From the NCBI RefSeq assembly GCF_900086655.1, contig NZ_LT575475.1, forward strand, positions 1 to 34,735: a stretch of 34,735 nt of DNA, read 5' to 3'. Source of the DNA: Paenibacillus tuaregi. Its GTDB lineage: Bacteria > Bacillota > Bacilli > Paenibacillales > Paenibacillaceae. This document shows positions 7,938 through 16,027 of this stretch, piece by piece (the stretch's first letter is position 1; each line of letters begins with the position of its first letter). The notes beneath the pieces were generated by a model that had not been told where the DNA came from, made no database searches, and saw only the letters and a program-made list of their open reading frames with translations. The translations under genes and the position numbers were made by a program.

Positions 7938-8723
7938 TTGATCGAAGAACTTCGTAGAATCGGTCTATCCGACTTAGAAGCTCGCTGTTATTACGCACTG
8001 CACCAGGAGCCGAATCTCTCTGGATATGAGGTCGCCAAGCACGTATCCGTTTCTAGGACGAACGTATATGCGGCACTTCGCTCCCTGACAGATAAAGGAA
8101 TGTGCCGGGTCATCGAGACCGATCCAGTTTTGTATGATGCGGTACCCATTGAGCAACTTGTCCGGCTGCTGCAATCTGATTTCGAGCAGACATCTAAAGC
8201 CCTGTTGAAGCAGATGCAATCACCGCCAAGAAAAAGTACCTCATTCTACACCTGGCAGGGAGATGGGCCCATTCGAATAGCGATTCAGCGTCTGGTCGCC
8301 AATGCACATAGAAGTATCGTCGCCGATATTTGGGCTGAAGACTTGCACTGGTGTGAAGAATGGCTGCTAGAGGCTGAGAGCCGCGGGGTGTCTGTCACAC
8401 TCATCTCGATTGGTGAATGCCATACCAACTTGAGAAATGTTCTGGTGCACAAGCGTAGCGAGGAATGGCAAGGTCTTGAATCCCGGAAGTTCTCACTGTT
8501 GTGTGATAAGGGTTCCGCCTTGCTTGGTAGCTTCGGCAGCGCTCATAAGCTGTCAGTACTGGAGACCGATCACCCATCGCTCATCGAAATGCTACAGAAC
8601 GGCTTCTACCATGATCTAATTATGGAGCAGATTGAAAAAGATTTTGGCCGTGAGCTCAATACCCGATACGGCAAAAATTATGAACAGATCATCGAACCAT
8701 ATAGGGATTACTTGAACACATAA
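7938..8723 (+). CDS. TrmB-family transcriptional regulator
   Basis: This 261-residue protein has a TrmB-type winged helix at the N-terminus (GLSDLEARCYYALHQEP and VSRTNVYAALRSLTDKG), then a coiled linker and an effector domain of about 150 residues resembling the phospholipase-D-like half of TrmB proteins. The start is TTG 7938, placed by GAGGAGG eleven bases upstream; the frame extends back to 7869 but that codon is the -35 of the promoter. It lies immediately upstream of the MFS exporter, and both promoters share an operator dyad. The ligand is unknown. Confidence 0.82.
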   Translation: MIEELRRIGLSDLEARCYYALHQEPNLSGYEVAKHVSVSRTNVYAALRSLTDKGMCRVIETDPVLYDAVPIEQLVRLLQSDFEQTSKALLKQMQSPPRKSTSFYTWQGDGPIRIAIQRLVANAHRSIVADIWAEDLHWCEEWLLEAESRGVSVTLISIGECHTNLRNVLVHKRSEEWQGLESRKFSLLCDKGSALLGSFGSAHKLSVLETDHPSLIEMLQNGFYHDLIMEQIEKDFGRELNTRYGKNYEQIIEPYRDYLNT

Positions 8724-8738
8724 GTGTTCCCTTTTTTT
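8714..8738 (+). terminator. Terminator after the TrmB-type gene
   Basis: Arms gaacac (8714-8719) and gtgttc (8724-8729) are followed by ccttttttt. The hairpin overlaps the stop codon and separates regulator from exporter transcription. Confidence 0.65.
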
Positions 8739-8753
8739 GCAGCATTATTAGTG

Positions 8754-8777
8754 GTATTTATGAATACAACATATAAT
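8754..8777 (+). promoter_or_regulatory. Exporter promoter with TrmB-type operator
   Basis: The dyad GTATT-N4-AATAC (8754-8767) lies five bases before TATAAT (8772-8777). The -35 is poor. The dyad matches the one in the regulator's own promoter, so regulator binding would block polymerase here. Confidence 0.6.
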
Positions 8778-8804
8778 CTAAAGCATAGTAAGGAGAGGTT
8801 ATAC

Positions 8805-10277
8805 GTGAAAACAATTACTCAGGAATTCAGACAGGGGACTGATCCAAAACGTTGGTGGGCTCTGGCTGTACTGCTGCTCGGGACATTTATGGTCATCCTT
8901 GATTCATTTATTGTCAATGTCGCTATTCCGACCATCCAGGAGCAGCTCCATGCGAACGGTACACAAATCCAGTTCATTGTCGCTGCTTATGTGCTAAGTT
9001 ATGCCGTTCTGCTTATTACAGGTGCCCGGCTGGGTGACTGGCTCGGAAGGAAAACCATGTTTATCACCGGCATGCTGATTTTTATCATATCTTCGGCCCT
9101 TTGCGGCATGTCGTCCAGTGCTGATTTTCTAATATTCTCACGGGTTCTTCAGGGTATAGGGGCCGCAATACTGATTCCTCAAGTACTTTCCATCATACAA
9201 GTGGTTTTTCCTGCTGAAGAGAAAGGCAAAGCCATTGGTTTTTACGGGGCGGTAAGCGGCCTTGGCTTAGTTGCAGGCCAGATCATTGGTGGAGTTATGC
9301 TTCATCTCAACCTGTGGGGTCTCGGCTGGCGTTCGGTTTTCCTTATTAATGTACCTATCGGTATTCTGGCTGTGTTGGCTATTATTCCGTTGGTCCGAGA
9401 ATCCCGTTCAACTGAGAAGAAGGGAATTGATCTGGTCGGTATCCTAATTCTCACGCTAACCCTGCTTTTACTCATCTATCCTCTTGTCGTAGGCAGTGAA
9501 GCCGGATGGCCTTTATGGGTGTTCTTCTGCTTCGCAGGTTCTATACTCTGCTTTACCCTGTTCCTCTTCTATGAACAGCGGATGATCCGTAGCGGCAAGG
9601 CACCTCTTGTGCCTGTGTCCATTTTCTCGGAGCACAGCTTCCGCTATGGCGTCTTTACGATATTGACATTTCAAGTCGGAAACAGCGGCTTCTTCCTGGT
9701 TACCTCATTGGCTCTGCAGGAAGGACTTCACCTTACTGCGATGCAATCCGCTCTGGCCTTTATGCCGATTGGTGTCGCCTTCTTCCTAGGCTCGCTGCTG
9801 AGTCCCAAATGGGCCAAAGCAGGAATCCCAGTGCTTCGGTGGGGTACGCTTGTCTCTTTGGTATCCTATATTGCGATCGCCTTTATTGGCTTTTCCTCTG
9901 CCGCTGATTTGAATTGGCAGTTGTTCCTTGTCCCGTTCTTCTTTGCCGGCCTTGGTCAAGGGCTCGTCGGAGCGCCGCTCATGGCCACCATCATGTCGGG
10001 CGTTGGCAGTAAGTTTGCGGGTTCGGCTTCAGGTATTCTCAGTACATTCATGCAGACGGCAAATGCACTGGGTGTAGCTGTTATAGGCTCCCTCTTTTTT
10101 AGTTCCTTATCCGGTCAGGGGGGCTCAACTGACGGGGGTGCAGTGAACTCATACATCCATGCTTATAACCTAGCCATGTTCTGTGTGATTGCATTGTCAG
10201 TCGTTACATTTATATTAATTGTTCGATTGAAGGCATCTAAAGCAAAACCAGTAAAGGCCAAGGCAGCAGTAAACTAA
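8805..10277 (+). CDS. MFS drug exporter, DHA2 (EmrB/QacA) family
   Basis: This 490-residue membrane protein probably has 14 segments. The first carries the DHA2 signature LDSFIVNVAIPTIQ, and motif A appears as GARLGDWLGRKTMF. A basic cytoplasmic C-terminus (KASKAKPVKAKAA) ends it. Family members export drugs, dyes or antibiotics using the proton gradient. GTG 8805 is chosen because AGGAGAGG lies just upstream and the protein then begins at the expected place; an ATG at 8724 is inside the terminator. It is likely repressed by the upstream TrmB-type protein. The substrate cannot be read from sequence. Confidence 0.92.
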   Translation: MKTITQEFRQGTDPKRWWALAVLLLGTFMVILDSFIVNVAIPTIQEQLHANGTQIQFIVAAYVLSYAVLLITGARLGDWLGRKTMFITGMLIFIISSALCGMSSSADFLIFSRVLQGIGAAILIPQVLSIIQVVFPAEEKGKAIGFYGAVSGLGLVAGQIIGGVMLHLNLWGLGWRSVFLINVPIGILAVLAIIPLVRESRSTEKKGIDLVGILILTLTLLLLIYPLVVGSEAGWPLWVFFCFAGSILCFTLFLFYEQRMIRSGKAPLVPVSIFSEHSFRYGVFTILTFQVGNSGFFLVTSLALQEGLHLTAMQSALAFMPIGVAFFLGSLLSPKWAKAGIPVLRWGTLVSLVSYIAIAFIGFSSAADLNWQLFLVPFFFAGLGQGLVGAPLMATIMSGVGSKFAGSASGILSTFMQTANALGVAVIGSLFFSSLSGQGGSTDGGAVNSYIHAYNLAMFCVIALSVVTFILIVRLKASKAKPVKAKAAVN

Positions 10278-10306
10278 TCCCACCTAAACTAAGGAGCTGA
10301 TCAGTT

Positions 10307-11104
10307 ATGGTCATAGTGAATCACGAAGAAATCAGAGACGTATTCGCATTTGTAGGGAAGGAGCTTCTGGCTAATTACAGTCACAGGGAAGCTCCTGCCG
10401 ACAGGGAGGAAATGTTTGAACGATTCACGGCTGCCAACGAGTGGGCCGAAGAGGAGATCAAGAAGTTCTTACTGGACCGTTATCCAGCAGTCCATTGGTC
10501 TGATGCGGAACTTGTATTCGAAAAGCAGAAAACTCCTGAGTTTAGAGGAGCCTATTGGGTGCTTGATCCAGTCGATGGGGGCATGCACCTGCACCAGGGG
10601 TGCGCCTTCTGGGGAATGTCCCTGTGTCTGGTGGAGAATGGGCAGCCATCCTATGCCCTCGTCTATGATGCTTACCGAGATGAATGTTTCCATGCGTTCC
10701 ACGGCCAAGGTGCTTTCCTTAACGGAGAACCTACCCAGATTGCCCGTAAAACCAGAGTCCATGATTCCCTGCTCGTAACCGCTCCTCCAGCCGTGATTGT
10801 GGAGGACCCTGTTAATACGGAGCTAACGATCTGGAGTATTGGGAAGCTGCTTCCTGAAGCTTTCGCGGTACGCCTGCTGGGTTCTGTAGCGCTGCAACTC
10901 GCTTATGTAGCGTGTGGACGAATGGACGCTTACTGGGAATATGGGGAACAGCTGTATGACTGGATGGCTGGCGCATTGATCGTTAAGGAGGCCAAGGGAA
11001 GCGTTACGGATATCCGGGGACAGGAATTTACCTGGGGATCCATCGGAATTATTGCAGGGAACGAACCCCTGCGACAAGAAATTCAAACTCTGCTTATGCG
11101 TTAG
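10307..11104 (+). CDS. Inositol-monophosphatase-family protein with altered motif
   Basis: This 265-residue protein has the family fold pattern: WVLDPVDGG near residue 84-92, and LYDWMAGALIVKEAKG near the C-terminus. The two metal-binding aspartates (Asp87, Asp90) and the late aspartate are present, and Glu68 could be the distal metal ligand. The canonical Thr of DGT is Gly92 here, and the usual NF pair reads HL. Related enzymes hydrolyse inositol phosphates, nucleotide phosphates (CysQ) or sugar bisphosphates; with this change the substrate or even the activity is uncertain. AAGGAG precedes ATG 10307. It follows the exporter by 29 bases, probably co-transcribed. Confidence 0.8.
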   Translation: MVIVNHEEIRDVFAFVGKELLANYSHREAPADREEMFERFTAANEWAEEEIKKFLLDRYPAVHWSDAELVFEKQKTPEFRGAYWVLDPVDGGMHLHQGCAFWGMSLCLVENGQPSYALVYDAYRDECFHAFHGQGAFLNGEPTQIARKTRVHDSLLVTAPPAVIVEDPVNTELTIWSIGKLLPEAFAVRLLGSVALQLAYVACGRMDAYWEYGEQLYDWMAGALIVKEAKGSVTDIRGQEFTWGSIGIIAGNEPLRQEIQTLLMR

Positions 11105-11238
11105 CAAGCCGGCGGGGGCACTTTACACGACCTATAAATGTCAGTAGGGAGAAACAGCGTGATGGGCTGGGCCTCTCTACTTTTGCATCACCGAATCTGG
11201 AAACCAACAAACCGAAATTATTATAGATTTGCATTCTG

Positions 11239-11266
11239 TTACCTTTGGCGGGATAAGTGCTATACT
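11239..11266 (+). promoter_or_regulatory. Putative promoter of the AraC-family gene
   Basis: TTACCT (11239-11244), 16 bases, TATACT (11261-11266). The TGC immediately before gives an extended -10. It lies about 40 bases before the ATG. Confidence 0.5.
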
Positions 11267-11307
11267 TTTACTTAACAGATACAATTTAGTCGGAAAGGGA
11301 TCGGGAG

Positions 11308-12189
11308 ATGACGACAAACCATAATTTGAGACGATTTTCCTCAATCGATAGTAAGCCGATACGATCGAGTGATTATTTGGGATGGACATCATTCCGCCTG
11401 ACCGAATGGCATCAAATCTCTCCCAATGAAGCTTATGACGATACGGTGTCTTCCAAGCACCTAATTACCATACTGGGTACTGCCAGACCTGTGCAACTCC
11501 ATACACTCGAACAAAATGAGATTAGGAATAACCTGACTCGTTCTGGTGATTTACAGGTGATTCCCATTCACACGCAGATGCATTGCAGGTGGGAACAGCC
11601 CCTTTCCTTTTTGAAAATAGAGATTCTTCCTTCCTTCCTTGATGAGATAGCGGAGCAATCAGGTTTCGGCAAAGTTAACAATTTAACATTGGCTAGCCGT
11701 CTTTTTACTCAAGACCCGAAGCTTCTACAGCTGAGCAGATGGATGGCCGAAGAAATGCACAACGGTGGGAGTGGAGGCAGGCTATATTTCGATTCCCTGG
11801 CGAATATGACAGCGGTACATCTTCTACAACACTATACGCCTTCTCTTGGGAAAGGCATCAAGCCTGACAAATTGAGCAATACTCAAACCTCCCGCATTAT
11901 CGAATATATGCATACGAACTTAGAACGGGATTTGTCTCTGGATGAACTGGCAACTGTCGCTAACTTAAGTTTGTCTCAATTTGTTCGGGTGTTCAAAAAG
12001 GAAATGGGCTTAACACCCCATCAATATTTAATTGCACTGCGGATAGAGCGTGCAAAGACATTAGTCCACTGCGGCCGACTCGGAATAAAAGAGATTGCGG
12101 TCCAGCTCGGGTTCTCTGATCAAGGTCATTTTACTAGGTTATTCAAAAGGATAACCGGTTTGACACCGATGCAGTATGCCAAACGCTGA
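11308..12189 (+). CDS. AraC-family transcriptional activator
   Basis: This 293-residue protein has an N-terminal sensing region of about 170 residues with no family I can name. The C-terminus is the double helix-turn-helix of AraC proteins: LSLDELATVANLSLSQFVRV and IKEIAVQLGFSDQGHFTRLF, then TGLTPMQYAKR. Length and domain order are normal. ATG 11308 follows GGAAAGGG. It is monocistronic, with its own promoter and a terminator overlapping its stop. Likely targets are the neighbouring NTF2-like and WrbA-like genes, by position only. Confidence 0.9.
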   Translation: MTTNHNLRRFSSIDSKPIRSSDYLGWTSFRLTEWHQISPNEAYDDTVSSKHLITILGTARPVQLHTLEQNEIRNNLTRSGDLQVIPIHTQMHCRWEQPLSFLKIEILPSFLDEIAEQSGFGKVNNLTLASRLFTQDPKLLQLSRWMAEEMHNGGSGGRLYFDSLANMTAVHLLQHYTPSLGKGIKPDKLSNTQTSRIIEYMHTNLERDLSLDELATVANLSLSQFVRVFKKEMGLTPHQYLIALRIERAKTLVHCGRLGIKEIAVQLGFSDQGHFTRLFKRITGLTPMQYAKR

Positions 12190-12225
12190 CTGAGTGAGAA
12201 ATCACTTTATCAGCGTTTTTTGTTT
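12182..12225 (+). terminator. Terminator of the AraC-family gene
   Basis: Arms aacgctga (12182-12189) and tcagcgtt (12210-12217) are followed by ttttgttt. An inner gtgagaaatcac hairpin extends the structure. Confidence 0.8.
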
Positions 12226-12418
12226 ACTTCATAAGAGAGACGGGGGGATTCTCACAATACTGAACTCCAACTCTTAATGTTTATTACTGAACATTACTCA
12301 CGTAATTCTCGTGCGCATTTTAGCCAAAAACTAACGCATTTTGTTCAATACCCTCCGATGGGACCCAGCTATACTTACAATAGTCCTTAACCAGAACTAA
12401 GGAAAGGGGGAATAGAAC

Positions 12419-12838
12419 ATGAAGGAACAAGAGGTTGTTATCCGTTTCTTGGAAGCGGAGGCGAAGCAGGACGTTCAAGTAATGGCCGGCTTGATGGCAG
12501 ATGATATCGTCTACGAAACCCCGTTTGCTCTACCAGGGGTACCGGAACGTGTTGTTGGAAAAGAGACACTCGCTGATATGCTGGAGCAGTTCATTGGTAA
12601 AGAAGGCGGTATGTACGCAACCTGGAGTATTTATAATATACGGATTTATCCCTCTTATGAGCCTGGACTCTTGACGGCCGAAATGGATGGGCAAGGGATC
12701 GTGGCTGGGAGTGAACATCTTTACCGGCAATCTTATATCAGTCTGTTTCGCGTAACTGATGGACGCATTAGTCTGTGGCGTGAGTACTTCAATCCGCTTG
12801 CTCTTCAGCAGGCGCTAGCTTCTCTCCATACTGGATAA
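12419..12838 (+). CDS. NTF2-like (SnoaL/PhzA-B type) protein
   Basis: This 139-residue protein has the alpha-plus-beta pattern of the NTF2-like fold: an N-terminal helix with FLEAEAKQDVQVMAGLMADD, then IVYETPFALPG and strands ending in ISLWREYFNPLAL. Members include small isomerases, hydratases and lyases as well as non-catalytic proteins. GGAAAGGGGG precedes ATG 12419. It is placed between AraC and WrbA-like genes and may act with the flavoprotein on a small aromatic compound; this is inference. A related but diverged NTF2-like gene is at 28060. Confidence 0.75.
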   Translation: MKEQEVVIRFLEAEAKQDVQVMAGLMADDIVYETPFALPGVPERVVGKETLADMLEQFIGKEGGMYATWSIYNIRIYPSYEPGLLTAEMDGQGIVAGSEHLYRQSYISLFRVTDGRISLWREYFNPLALQQALASLHTG

Positions 12839-13050
12839 TGGAGCGGCCTATATCAGAAATAACTGACAGTACACTTACTTTGGGCTAGTCCGCATTCAGA
12901 TTTAAAGCAGCTCGATTAACTACTTATTTAATGCTACTCACATGCATCTGTTCTTGTACTATTTATTCAAGCTATCGGAATTCGGTTTCGAGACCGCAAT
13001 CTGTCTGAAGCTTATTGAGAGCTTCTACATATGTACAGGAGGAAGAAAAG

Positions 13051-13668
13051 ATGAGCAAAGTGAAGTTAACAATTCTTTATTATAGTTCCACGGGAACGAA
13101 CTACAGAATGGCCCGGGCCGCCGAAGAAGCAGCCAAAGAAGCAGGAGCAGAAGTACGACTCATTCGAGCCGCAGAGTTGGCGCCAGCAGCAGCTATTGAA
13201 TCTAATCCGGTCTGGAACTCCCACCTCAAAGAAACCGCAGAAGTACCCATTGCGACTTTAGATGATATCGGCTGGGCCGATGCAGTCATCATCAGCACTC
13301 CGACTCGTTTTGGCAACGTAGCCGCCCAGTTAAAGCAGTTCCTCGATACAACTGGTGCACTATGGGCCAAAGGAAAGCTGGAGAATAAGGTTGTTTCCGC
13401 CATGACGAGTGCCAGCAATGTGCACGGCGGGCAGGAAGCGACAATTTTGTCCCTGTATACCAGCTTGTATCACTGGGGAGCGATTGTCGTTGCCCCAGGT
13501 TATACGGATTCTTCTGTAGTCCTTGCGGGAGGGAATCCTTACGGAACAAGTCTGACTACAGACATGAGCGGTAATTTCGACGTTAATGGACTATCCGCCG
13601 TTAAGCACCAGGCCCGGCGTGTCATCTTTGTTGCCGAGGCACTGCAAAAAGGATGGGGAATCTGCTAA
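13051..13668 (+). CDS. WrbA-like NAD(P)H:quinone oxidoreductase
   Basis: This 205-residue flavodoxin-fold protein has an FMN phosphate loop (YYSSTGTNYRMARAAEEAA, residues about 9-27), the TPTRFGNVAAQLKQFLD segment and the ASNVHGGQEATILSLY segment, all typical of WrbA. Such enzymes reduce quinones by two electrons and protect against redox-cycling compounds. AGGAGGAAG lies at the right distance from ATG 13051; an upstream ATG in frame at 13015 has no ribosome site. The C-terminus carries the usual VKHQARRVIFVAEAL helix. Next to a drug exporter it fits a quinone or electrophile tolerance block. Confidence 0.9.
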   Translation: MSKVKLTILYYSSTGTNYRMARAAEEAAKEAGAEVRLIRAAELAPAAAIESNPVWNSHLKETAEVPIATLDDIGWADAVIISTPTRFGNVAAQLKQFLDTTGALWAKGKLENKVVSAMTSASNVHGGQEATILSLYTSLYHWGAIVVAPGYTDSSVVLAGGNPYGTSLTTDMSGNFDVNGLSAVKHQARRVIFVAEALQKGWGIC

Positions 13669-13703
13669 TAGGGATTATCTGCCTATACCAAGAAATATAC
13701 TTT

Positions 13704-13738
13704 AAAGAGGTCTATCCGATATGGGTAGGGCTCTTTCT
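13704..13738 (+). terminator. Terminator after the WrbA-like gene
   Basis: Arms aaagaggtctatcc (13704-13717) and gggtagggctcttt (13723-13736) pair with one mismatch. The bases from here to 13912 are AT-rich and show nothing else. Confidence 0.75.
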
Positions 13739-13912
13739 TGATGAGCTGAATTCTAAAATATAAAGGTAAATGAATTACTTCGAAATGAAGGATAACGGTT
13801 CAACGTCATTATAGTATAAAGAAAACGACAGAAAAGTATTAAAAATTAGTAGGGTAATCATATAATTTACCGACAAAATAAAATAAAGTTTACAAGAATG
13901 CTTAGGAACGGA

Positions 13913-14182
13913 CTATTCTTTTGCACTCTTCTTTTGCTTGGTCGTGTAAATCATTAGCCACAAGTGGTATGGAATTGCGATCAAGGAATAAATAGCGAAT
14001 ATTAAACTAAACACTGTTTTATTATCGAACGTTTGGGATTGAATATAATTTCCAGCGATGTACACCAATAGAGCCGTTAAAAATACGTATTTATTGTACG
14101 CTGAACCATGCTTACATCTTAAAATAACTGCATGACACCAACCAATAAGGAACAACACGGCTAGAACTAATATTATCTCCAT
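13913..14182 (-). CDS. Small three-segment membrane protein, unknown
   Basis: This 89-residue protein has three hydrophobic segments (about 2-18, 28-46 and 56-78) and a lysine-rich tail (TTKQKKSAKE) likely on the cytoplasmic side. GGGAGG precedes its ATG at eight to nine bases on the minus strand. I do not recognise a family. It is the only minus-strand gene in the 6.3-29.6 kb stretch. Confidence 0.65.
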   Translation of the reverse strand: MEIILVLAVLFLIGWCHAVILRCKHGSAYNKYVFLTALLVYIAGNYIQSQTFDNKTVFSLIFAIYSLIAIPYHLWLMIYTTKQKKSAKE

Positions 14183-14277
14183 TCCAAATCCTCCCTTCTA
14201 CTAATTATCAATAGTATACCCAATTTACTAATGGACATAGACCTTAAAAGCAAGAAAAGGTAAAGAAAACAGGTGTT

Positions 14278-14577
14278 ATAATCCCCCGGTTCACCGTCCC
14301 TAAATCCCAAGCGACCCCGGAAAGGGCGTCCGGGTTCCATTGTGATTCTTAACGGGACTCGCTGGAAGAAAAACCATTAGGGTAATGCTCAAACATCATG
14401 GTTTTCTCCGTTCCGCTATCGCTCCATCTTCGCAAACCATCATGTTCTACGAAGCAAAGCAAGAACCATGATTCCTCTACGCTTCGCTCCGTTTCATCAT
14501 CGTTCTCAGGGCTTCAAGTGAACCAGGATGGTGTGGTTAGAACCGGCATAAAGTCGGTTCTTTTTTATTTGAAACGC
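14278..14577. other. Non-coding leader with repeats and a terminator
   Basis: No supported gene was seen. The segment has variants of aaaccat(c)atg and its inverse near 14371, 14395, 14434 and 14463 that could pair in several ways. A clear terminator lies at 14539-14569 (agaaccg and cggttct arms, then a run of T). An open frame through this stretch reads low-complexity sequence and is not credible. Confidence 0.45.
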
Positions 14578-14842
14578 TTTTTCGCCTTTTGCCTCCGCAT
14601 GGTAACAGGTAGCAACGGCACTAAGAAAAAAACGCGCCGGGTCCCCGGCCCAACACGTTTTTTCCTAAGTGCCGTAGCCAGATCGTCAAGGGGCAAAAAA
14701 CTTTTTTCTTCCATCGAAAGAATCAAAGCGGAAGAAAAAAGTTTTTGTGCTGATCCCTTGACCATCCGGCTATGCTCCTGTTCCCAAGCTTCGCAAGAAA
14801 AGGCGAAAAAATCGCCCTTTCGGGACCCGATGCCATGCGGAG
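14578..14842. repeat. Large nested inverted-repeat element
   Basis: Perfect or near-perfect arms: tttttcgcctttt (14578-14590) with 14798-14810; ctccgcatgg (14593-14602) with 14833-14842; acggcactaag (14615-14625) with 14665-14675, one mismatch; an 18-19 base arm at 14674-14692 with 14755-14772, few mismatches; a 17-base perfect arm at 14696-14712 with 14730-14746. The first two pairs cross, so they imply a pseudoknot or alternative folds. It may be a regulatory RNA leader of the following Spo0E-like gene, a single-strand origin or a cruciform. Confidence 0.7.
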
Positions 14843-14878
14843 TCAAAATTCAAAAAAGCTGCTATGTGAGGTGATTTC

Positions 14879-15067
14879 TTGGAGGAATTATTAAGACAAA
14901 TCGAAACCGAAAGGAAAAAAATGCACAATCTAGCCAGGCAATATGGACTGGCCGCACCGGAGGTTCTGGAGCAATCGCAGTTACTAGATGGGCTATTAAA
15001 TGCTTATCTGGATGCAATGCCAACCAACCAAAACAATAAAAGGCCGCATTGCTTAAGGGAGCAATAG
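14879..15067 (+). CDS. Spo0E-like aspartyl-phosphate phosphatase (second)
   Basis: This 62-residue protein has the family hairpin: LLRQIETERKKMHNLARQYG, then APEVLEQSQLLDGLLNAYLD, with SQxxD at residues 33-37. It is closer to the family norm than the copy at 7181. The start is TTG 14879, five bases after GAGGTG. A long inverted-repeat element lies immediately upstream and a 9-bp-arm hairpin follows at 15073, so expression may be controlled at RNA level. Spo0A~P dephosphorylation in the host is the expected role from the family. Confidence 0.85.
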   Translation: MEELLRQIETERKKMHNLARQYGLAAPEVLEQSQLLDGLLNAYLDAMPTNQNNKRPHCLREQ

Positions 15068-15072
15068 CGACC

Positions 15073-15100
15073 GGGGCGAAGATTTTGGACCCTTCGCCCC
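15073..15100. promoter_or_regulatory. GC-rich hairpin between spo0E-like and ardC-like genes
   Basis: Arms ggggcgaag (15073-15081) and cttcgcccc (15092-15100) are perfect. No T run follows, so it is either a weak terminator or a leader structure for the ardC-like gene. Confidence 0.5.
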
Positions 15101-15129
15101 TCCATTATAACACATAAGGAGAGGTTAAA

Positions 15130-15963
15130 ATGAGCGAAAAAATTTATGAAATGATAACAAACCGAATGATACAACTTTTAGAGAAGGGGATAGTTCCTTG
15201 GCGCAGACCTTGGAGAGTGGGGGCGGCCGTTAACTGGAAAACACAAAAGTCCTACCGTGGAATTAATACAATGCTGTTGGAACCGGGAGAATACGCAACC
15301 TTCAAACAAATTAAAGAAGCCGGGGGTACTGTCAAAAAAGGCGAGAAAGGAAATATTGTTGTTTTCTGGACTTGGCTAGAAAAGGAAGATGAAGACAGTG
15401 GTAAGGAAGTTAAAATACCGTTTTTGCGCTATTACAATGTATTCGATATCAATAAGCAATGCGAAGGACTGAAGAGTAAACGGGATGACCAGACATTTGA
15501 GCATGATCCCATCGAGGCAGCAGAAAAAATTTGTGAAGGTTACAAAGATGCACCACGAGTGACCTTCGCTTCTGGACGGGCCTTCTATCGGCCGTCAACG
15601 GACTCGGTAAGCGTTCCTCCAATCTGTGATTATGCAAAGGCAGAAGAATATTATAGCACCCTGTTCCACGAGCATGTTCATAGCACAGGCCATGCAAAAC
15701 GCTTGAATCGTTCAGGTATAACCGAGCTTGCCGCCTTTGGTGACGAGAGTTACAGCAAGGAAGAACTGGTCGCAGAAATTGGAGCAGCTATGCTTTGCGG
15801 AGTGGCAGGTATTGATAATAGTACCTTAGACAATAGCGCTGCTTATGTGGGTAGTTGGTTGCGGGAGTTGAAGGATGATAAACGGTTGATTGTTCAAGCG
15901 GCAGGGCAGGCACAGAAAGCTGCTGATTATATACTAGGCGTTACGTTTGAGGGAACAGATTAA
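15130..15963 (+). CDS. ardC: ArdC-type antirestriction protein
   Basis: This 277-residue protein has the two-part ArdC layout. The N-terminal ssDNA-binding region contains VPWRRPW, YRGINTMLL and GGTVKKGEKG. The C-terminal zincin-like metallopeptidase domain has HEHVH at 180-184 (the HExxH motif) and a downstream EELVAEIGAAMLC helix carrying the third ligand candidate. Family members protect incoming conjugative DNA from host restriction. AAGGAGAGG precedes ATG 15130. A very stable inverted repeat and GTATAC array C follow. Confidence 0.88.
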   Translation: MSEKIYEMITNRMIQLLEKGIVPWRRPWRVGAAVNWKTQKSYRGINTMLLEPGEYATFKQIKEAGGTVKKGEKGNIVVFWTWLEKEDEDSGKEVKIPFLRYYNVFDINKQCEGLKSKRDDQTFEHDPIEAAEKICEGYKDAPRVTFASGRAFYRPSTDSVSVPPICDYAKAEEYYSTLFHEHVHSTGHAKRLNRSGITELAAFGDESYSKEELVAEIGAAMLCGVAGIDNSTLDNSAAYVGSWLRELKDDKRLIVQAAGQAQKAADYILGVTFEGTD

Positions 15964-15977
15964 TTACGAGGAAGCGC

Positions 15978-16012
15978 GGCCCCCAATCGGGGCCCCTTCC
16001 CCGATTGGGGGC
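15978..16012. repeat. Perfect 14-bp-arm GC-rich inverted repeat
   Basis: Bases 15979-15992 pair with 15999-16012 around a six-base loop. No T run follows. It sits 17 bases after the ardC stop and 15 bases before the first GTATAC box of array C. It could stabilise the 3' end of the ardC transcript. Confidence 0.7.
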
Positions 16013-16027
16013 AGTTCGCCCAAAAGC

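Noticed and set aside
14214..14219. Isolated GTATAC as an array member
   Set aside because: It has no neighbour at 44 or 55 bp and no inner motif; other isolated copies inside genes (20588, 21764, 24276) were rejected for the same reason.
14398..14874. 158-residue open frame, and its minus-strand counterpart at 14565-14846
   Set aside because: Both are translations of the nested inverted repeats with no ribosome site or protein-like pattern.
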